A stretch of 57,013 nt of DNA, taken from contig CAJXSW010000005.1 in NCBI GenBank assembly GCA_913060645.1, forward strand, positions 1-57,013. The letters are read 5' to 3'. Made by a program: the position numbers and the translations under genes. This DNA comes from an uncultured Dokdonia sp. (lineage in GTDB: Bacteria > Bacteroidota > Bacteroidia > Flavobacteriales > Flavobacteriaceae). Position 1 is the stretch's first letter. Each line of letters begins with the position of its first letter. Positions 52,797 to 57,013 of the stretch are shown in pieces. Under the pieces are notes generated by a model. It was not told the DNA's origin. It did not search any database and saw only the letters and a program-made list of their open reading frames with translations.

Positions 52797-53522
52797 ATGC
52801 AATTTTTATTACGTAAAGCAGGTAGATATTTACCATTAATAACTCTAGGTTTAGTAGCACTAAACATACTGTCTTGGTTTTTGAGACGTGAGTTTTACCT
52901 CTTCAGATATATACCGCTTTTAACTGTACTAGTCTTTCTCATTTATTACATAATCAAAGCACCTCGTATTAGGTTTATCGTTATAGCAATTCTAGTAATG
53001 TTAGCCCTACGAGAATATTCTGTGTTCTACTATTATAAAAACTTTGGGCAGATAGCTTATATCCTTCTTGGCTGTGTGACTTATAGTCTCATTATTATAA
53101 AGCGGTTAGATATGCTTAGTGCATTTTTAAAAGATCGAGCAGCGATAATATGCACTCTAATTTTTATTACACTCAACATGCTTATACTTAATGAACTAGT
53201 GTCTCAGGTGAAGGAAGGTTACGAAGGGTCTTTTCAGTCTGGTCTTGTGTTTCTTTTTGGAGTTATCATAAGTTTATTAGGAGCAATAGCAGTCTTATAT
53301 AACCAAGTTGTTAATAGTGATAGATCATTAGCTTTTCTGTTTTTTGTATTTTGTTTTATCTTTTCGGACGTGGCATCTCTTCTTGGGTACTATTTTGGAA
53401 TTAGTTTCTTCTATTATATTGATTTTGTTAGTGCCGCGTTAGGATTGGCCTTTTTTATATACACGGTTTTGGATGTAGATAATAAAGAAGAAGAGAAGAA
53501 TCAACTTACTCAATCGTATTAA
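52797..53522 (+). CDS. Eight-helix membrane protein, paralogue 2
   Basis: A 241-residue paralogue of the preceding gene, the same length exactly, sharing YNQVVNSDRSLAFLFFVFCFIFSDVASLLGYYFG and ALGLAFFIYTVLD. The 251 bases between them contain no ORF I can support. The pair are a local duplication. Function unknown. A palindrome copy begins 17 bases after the stop. Confidence 0.75.
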   Translation: MQFLLRKAGRYLPLITLGLVALNILSWFLRREFYLFRYIPLLTVLVFLIYYIIKAPRIRFIVIAILVMLALREYSVFYYYKNFGQIAYILLGCVTYSLIIIKRLDMLSAFLKDRAAIICTLIFITLNMLILNELVSQVKEGYEGSFQSGLVFLFGVIISLLGAIAVLYNQVVNSDRSLAFLFFVFCFIFSDVASLLGYYFGISFFYYIDFVSAALGLAFFIYTVLDVDNKEEEKNQLTQSY

Positions 53523-53539
53523 TCACTATTTCTTTTTTT

Positions 53540-53553
53540 GCTTTCGCGAAAGC
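53540..53553. repeat. Dispersed palindrome, upstream of prfA
   Basis: Perfect 14-bp core GCTTTCGCGAAAGC followed by GTATA, 17 bases after the membrane gene stop. Confidence 0.88.
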
Positions 53554-53626
53554 GTATATAGACCTCCATTTACCTTTCATTCCTTGTTTAAATTATCGTA
53601 AATTCGCTACTTATTATAGAAAGTAG

Positions 53627-54706
53627 ATGTTAGAAAAATTACAAATAGTAAAGCAACGTTTTGATGAGATAAGTGATCTCATTATACAACCAGATATTAT
53701 AACAGATCAAAAGCGCTATGTCCAGCTCAATAAGGAATATAGCGATCTTAAGGCACTCATGGAAGTGCGAGAGGTATATATAGAGCTTAGTGAAAACCTC
53801 AAAGAGGCCGAAGAAATCATAGCCGATGGTAGTGATGCTGAAATGGTTGAAATGGCCAAGATGCAATACGATGAGGCAAAAACTGGTATTCCTGAACTAG
53901 AGGAAAAAATCAGAATGATGCTTATCCCTAAGGATCCAGAAGATGCAAAGAACGTCGTTGTAGAAATACGCGCTGGAACTGGTGGTGATGAAGCAAGTAT
54001 TTTTGCTGGAGACTTATACAGAATGTATACGAAGTATGTAGATTCTGTCCCAGGATGGAAGCATAGTACGGTAGATTATTCTGAAGGTACTTCTGGAGGA
54101 TTTAAAGAAATCCAATTTGAAATTACAGGGCAAGATGTATACGGTACTATGAAGTTTGAAGCTGGAGTACACCGTGTACAGCGAGTACCGCAAACAGAAA
54201 CTCAAGGTCGTGTGCATACCAGTGCTGCAACAGTAATGGTACTTCCAGAGGCAGAAGAGTTTGATGTTCAAATAGAGCCTAAAGATGTACGTGTAGATTT
54301 TTTCTGTTCTTCTGGACCAGGTGGGCAGTCTGTAAACACAACATACTCTGCAGTACGATTAACACACATCCCTACAGGACTTGTAGCGCAGTGTCAAGAC
54401 CAAAAATCGCAACATAAAAACAAGGAGAAGGCTTTTAAAGTACTACGCTCACGTTTATATGATATGGAACTTGCTAAGAAGCAAGAAGAAGATGCGGCAA
54501 AACGTAACTCACAAGTAAGTAGTGGTGACCGTAGTGCAAAGATTCGTACGTATAACTATCCTCAAGGACGTGTAACGGATCACCGTATTGGATTAACATT
54601 ATACGATTTACAGAATATCGTAAATGGTGATATTCAAAAAATTCTTGAAGAGTTAAGGCTTGTTGAGAATACAGAGAAACTCAAATTTACTGAAGGAGAA
54701 TTATAG
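53627..54706 (+). CDS. prfA: Peptide chain release factor 1
   Basis: Reads UAA and UAG stop codons and triggers peptide release. The 359 residues have the peptide-release GGQ at 232-234 ([12 protein letters not shown]) and the stop-recognition tripeptide PxT as PQT at 188-190 ([22 protein letters not shown]), which identifies RF1 and not RF2. The N-terminal helical domain is complete. It begins a short operon-like run with pyrF (42-base gap) and the metal-receptor-like gene. Confidence 0.97.
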   Translation: MLEKLQIVKQRFDEISDLIIQPDIITDQKRYVQLNKEYSDLKALMEVREVYIELSENLKEAEEIIADGSDAEMVEMAKMQYDEAKTGIPELEEKIRMMLIPKDPEDAKNVVVEIRAGTGGDEASIFAGDLYRMYTKYVDSVPGWKHSTVDYSEGTSGGFKEIQFEITGQDVYGTMKFEAGVHRVQRVPQTETQGRVHTSAATVMVLPEAEEFDVQIEPKDVRVDFFCSSGPGGQSVNTTYSAVRLTHIPTGLVAQCQDQKSQHKNKEKAFKVLRSRLYDMELAKKQEEDAAKRNSQVSSGDRSAKIRTYNYPQGRVTDHRIGLTLYDLQNIVNGDIQKILEELRLVENTEKLKFTEGEL

Positions 54707-54748
54707 CATAATAAAGCTGACTATTATCTAGATCTGAAATAAACGACA

Positions 54749-55570
54749 ATGAAAACAGCTGATTTAATTACCCAGATTAAAAAGAAGCAATCTTTTTTAA
54801 TAGTTGGTCTAGATACAGATCTTGATAAGATTCCTGCGCATTTATTGGAAGAGGAAGATCCTATTTTTGCTTTTAACAAAGCGATTATAGATGCCACACA
54901 CGATTTATGTGTAGGTTATAAACCTAATACTGCGTTTTATGAAGCTTATGGTATCAAAGGATGGCAAGCGCTAGAGAAAACAATTAACTATATAAACGAA
55001 AAGTATCCAGAGCAATTCACGATTGCAGATGCAAAACGTGGAGATATAGGGAATACATCTACTCGATATGCTAAGGCATTTTTTGAGGACTTGAGCTTTG
55101 ATTCTGTAACGGTTGCTCCATACATGGGTAAAGATTCTGTAGAGCCATTTCTGGAATTTAATGACAAGCACACTATATTGCTTGCGCTTACTTCAAATAA
55201 GGGAGCCTTTGATTTTCAAACAAAGGAGATTGAGGGTAAAGAAGTGTACAAGCACGTACTTGAAACCTCTAAGACATATACCAATAGTGAGCAACTTATG
55301 TATGTAGTAGGTGCTACAAAAGCTGAGTACCTCACAGATATACGTGCTATTATTCCTGAGGCATTCTTACTCGTACCAGGAGTAGGAGCGCAGGGAGGTA
55401 GCTTACGTGAAGTTTGTAAATACGGAATGACCAAGGATATAGGGCTTCTTGTTAATTCTTCTCGAGGTATTATTTACAATTCTCAAGGAGAAGACTTTGC
55501 AATCGCTGCGCGCAATGTTGCACAGCAAATGCAAGAAGAAATGAGAGAGCTTATTTTAGAACATATCTAG
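54749..55570 (+). CDS. pyrF: Orotidine 5'-phosphate decarboxylase (subfamily 2)
   Basis: Final step of UMP synthesis. The 273-residue TIM barrel starts with [14 protein letters not shown] and has [14 protein letters not shown], the catalytic tetrad segment [27 protein letters not shown] and the phosphate-binding [12 protein letters not shown]. The length and these motifs place it in the longer subfamily 2. It follows prfA and ends one base before the next gene starts. Confidence 0.96.
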   Translation: MKTADLITQIKKKQSFLIVGLDTDLDKIPAHLLEEEDPIFAFNKAIIDATHDLCVGYKPNTAFYEAYGIKGWQALEKTINYINEKYPEQFTIADAKRGDIGNTSTRYAKAFFEDLSFDSVTVAPYMGKDSVEPFLEFNDKHTILLALTSNKGAFDFQTKEIEGKEVYKHVLETSKTYTNSEQLMYVVGATKAEYLTDIRAIIPEAFLLVPGVGAQGGSLREVCKYGMTKDIGLLVNSSRGIIYNSQGEDFAIAARNVAQQMQEEMRELILEHI

Positions 55571-55571
55571 T

Positions 55572-56369
55572 ATGAACATTACAGATCAAATAGGCACTCG
55601 TCTAGAGTTTGATCATACACCACTGCGCATTGTTTCTTTAGTACCTAGCCAGACAGAACTTCTAGTTCACCTGGGATTAGAAGAGCACATCGTAGGTGTT
55701 ACAAAATTTTGTGTTCATCCATTGCATCTGCGTGGTGATAAAGAAGTAGTAGGAGGTACAAAGCAAGTAGATATTGTAAAAATAACCGCGCTACAGCCAG
55801 ATATTATACTTTGCAATAAAGAAGAAAACACAAAAGAGATTGTAGAAAGTTTACGAGCTATTGCTCCGGTACACACATCAGATATTATAAGCGTTCAAGA
55901 GTCTCTAGATCTCATACTACAATACGGAGTAATTTTTAAAAAAGAGGAAGAAGCACTGCAACTTGCTACCGCTATTACAAATGAGCGCAATCAATTTTTA
56001 AAGGAGCTCAAGACATCGAGTCAAGGTAGTGTAGGCTATTTTATCTGGAAGGAACCAATGATGGTTGCCGGTGCACATACTTTTATAAACACACTATTAG
56101 AAGAGGCTGGTTTTAAAAATGCTTTTACCTCTTTAGAAGGTAGATACCCAGAGGTCCAAACAGAACAGTTAGCAAATCTTGATTACATCTTCTTATCATC
56201 AGAGCCTTTTCCATTTAAGGAAGAACATATCGCATTATTCAAAAAAAATACCACTGCTAGAGTGGTATTAGTAGACGGTGAGTATTTCTCATGGTATGGA
56301 AGTAGACTTCTTAAGGCATACTCATACTTTAGAAATTTACGATCTCAACTAGAATTGCAAAAACTTTAA
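55572..56369 (+). CDS. Helical-backbone metal receptor-like protein without signal peptide
   Basis: A 265-residue protein of the BtuF/FepB type: RIVSLVPSQTELLVHLGLEEHIVGVTKFCVHP, DIVKITALQPDIILCNKEENT, a long connecting helix and GYFIWKEPMMVAGAHTFINTLLEEAGFKNAF. Most such proteins are periplasmic cobalamin- or haem-binding subunits of ABC importers. Here the ATG at 55572 leads straight into the mature fold (MNITDQIGTRLEFDHTPLRIVSLVPS), and no transport genes are adjacent, so a cytoplasmic cobalamin-related role is possible. It is translationally close to pyrF. Confidence 0.85.
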   Translation: MNITDQIGTRLEFDHTPLRIVSLVPSQTELLVHLGLEEHIVGVTKFCVHPLHLRGDKEVVGGTKQVDIVKITALQPDIILCNKEENTKEIVESLRAIAPVHTSDIISVQESLDLILQYGVIFKKEEEALQLATAITNERNQFLKELKTSSQGSVGYFIWKEPMMVAGAHTFINTLLEEAGFKNAFTSLEGRYPEVQTEQLANLDYIFLSSEPFPFKEEHIALFKKNTTARVVLVDGEYFSWYGSRLLKAYSYFRNLRSQLELQKL

Positions 56370-56516
56370 TTTTGAATCGAGTTGTAGCGCTTCAAAGGTA
56401 AGCACATCACTTTGCTCGTGATCTGTGTACTTTAAATTGTAGGCCTCTTCTACAAGTTTTTTGTGCTTGCGCTCCATGTAGGTCTTGATGCGCTGGTGTT
56501 TATACTGGGAATTCAT
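56349..56516 (-). CDS. Small 55-residue protein, Lacal_2735-like
   Basis: A minus-strand ORF too small for most gene finders, 55 residues, overlapping the end of the preceding plus-strand gene by 21 bases. Its sequence is charged and helical, with HKKLVEEAYNLKYTDHEQSD then FEALQLDSKL, the pattern I remember from the flavobacterial Lacal_2735 family (KxYKKLxEEAYxLSxxDRxxSD). Start ATG at 56516. Function unknown. The match is from memory and by eye. Confidence 0.55.
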   Translation of the reverse strand: MNSQYKHQRIKTYMERKHKKLVEEAYNLKYTDHEQSDVLTFEALQLDSKLKFLQF

Positions 56517-56636
56517 AATACAAGTAGGTTAATTTGGGGTTAAACTTATTTTCTCTACTTAAATGTATTAAAAAAAAACCAATCTTAAATACTATAACTA
56601 CATAAAAATCAAGTAATTAATGTAAGAATAATCTTG

Positions 56637-56963
56637 TTAATCTTGAAGTGCAAATACACGCTGTAAAAGATCTGTAGTCCTACTTTGTGTTTTTGTACGG
56701 ATTTCCTTTTCTTCTACCGCAATCATTTTATAAACTCCTTCAAGAGCTTGTTGCGTTACATAATCTGTAAGGTCAGGGTTTACATCATTAGTAAGTGGTA
56801 ACTCGTTATACTTTGTAATTAGGTTAGTCCATATTTGATCTGCACCTACTTTTGCAAAGCTATTTTTTATCACAGGATTAAACTTTCCATAAAGTGCTGT
56901 TTGTGTTTTTCCTTCTAAGTATGAGGTAGCAGCATTATCAGATCCTAATAAAATGTTACGCAC
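56637..56963 (-). CDS. DUF4197 protein, 5' part missing
   Basis: The C-terminal 108 residues of a DUF4197-like protein (ILLGSDNAATSYLEGKTQTALYGKFNPVIKNSFAKVGADQIWTNL, then TDYVTQQALEGVYKMIAVEEKEIR). Full members are about 220-250 residues and lipoprotein-like, of unknown function. The genuine sequence stops at 56963; the apparent start MYKRQ further out is translated adapter. The gene continues beyond this contig. Confidence 0.85.
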   Translation of the reverse strand: MRNILLGSDNAATSYLEGKTQTALYGKFNPVIKNSFAKVGADQIWTNLITKYNELPLTNDVNPDLTDYVTQQALEGVYKMIAVEEKEIRTKTQSRTTDLLQRVFALQD

Positions 56964-57013
56964 CTGTCTCTTATACACATCTCCGAGCCCACGAGACGGA
57001 CTCCTATCTCGTA
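56964..57013. other. Nextera read-2 adapter remnant
   Basis: CTGTCTCTTATACACATCT and the following bases are the reverse complement of the adapter at 1-48, with the same index. Confidence 0.97.

Noticed and set aside
2682-53553. The palindrome simply as a set of terminators
   Set aside because: Several copies lie in divergent gaps or inside genes, there is no loop or consistent T run, and real terminators stand right beside two of them.
56964-56978. MYKRQ as the N-terminus of the last protein
   Set aside because: These codons are the transposon mosaic end in reverse complement; genomic sequence stops at 56963.
1-57013. Prophage, insertion sequence, genomic island, tRNA or rRNA
   Set aside because: No integrase, transposase, phage structural gene, tRNA or rRNA pattern was seen. 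Base use is even across the window apart from the palindromes.

Overview
The window is one 57 kb contig from an AT-rich genome of the Bacteroidota, almost certainly family Flavobacteriaceae. Evidence is a type IX secretion adhesin with a CHU_C-type end followed by PorP/SprF and OmpA partners, DUF3667 proteins, a glutamine synthetase II/III pair, a flavobacterial curli operon, and promoters fitting the Bacteroidota TTG ... TAnnTTTG pattern. A Dokdonia-like marine flavobacterium is my guess and is not proven here. Both ends carry the same Nextera read-2 adapter (1-48 and 56964-57013), so htpG and the DUF4197 gene are cut by the assembly and not by biology.

Layout. 49-6923 (+): htpG, a CxxC redoxin, diadenylate cyclase cdaA, two tandem DUF3667 membrane proteins and a membrane class III nucleotide cyclase, which places two nucleotide second-messenger enzymes close together. 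6981-17406: an ABC exporter with truA, a YfcE-like phosphoesterase, a cyclophilin-FKBP fusion, a YfiT/DinB protein, a FabH-like synthase, a TetR-AarF pair and dnaK. 17825-24590 (+): a T9SS operon with a 1267-residue adhesin, its PorP/SprF-like partner and an OmpA protein. 24686-30802: hydrolases, a GNAT-like protein, a lytic transglycosylase, a half-size TauE protein, a cysteine-less thioredoxin-fold protein and an OstA/LptA-like protein. 30983-34960 (-): rel, fur and purA. 35175-39783: a Na+/Ca2+ exchanger, then divergent glutamine synthetases II and III with CCCC/GGGG operator-like palindromes between them.

40194-46596 (+) is a curli-type functional amyloid operon: large curlin, small curlin, a CsgH-like/CsgE fusion, CsgF, CsgG with an added C-terminal beta-barrel, and a terminal FN3/beta-propeller lipoprotein. 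Convergent to it (46709-50086, -) is a secreted MACPF-domain protein with a very long ankyrin-repeat tail. 50371-56963: purM, a pair of eight-helix membrane paralogues, prfA, pyrF, a cobalamin-binding-like protein without a signal peptide, a 55-residue ORF and the cut DUF4197 gene.

The strongest unexplained signal is a GC-rich palindrome, ACGCTTTCGCGAAAGCGT or its core, which recurs about 16 times (roughly one per 3.5 kb). Most copies lie between genes in every orientation; four lie inside genes, where two encode the end of a signal peptide. The other striking items are the MACPF-ankyrin protein and the fused curli secretion proteins. I saw no tRNA, rRNA, CRISPR array, insertion sequence or prophage.
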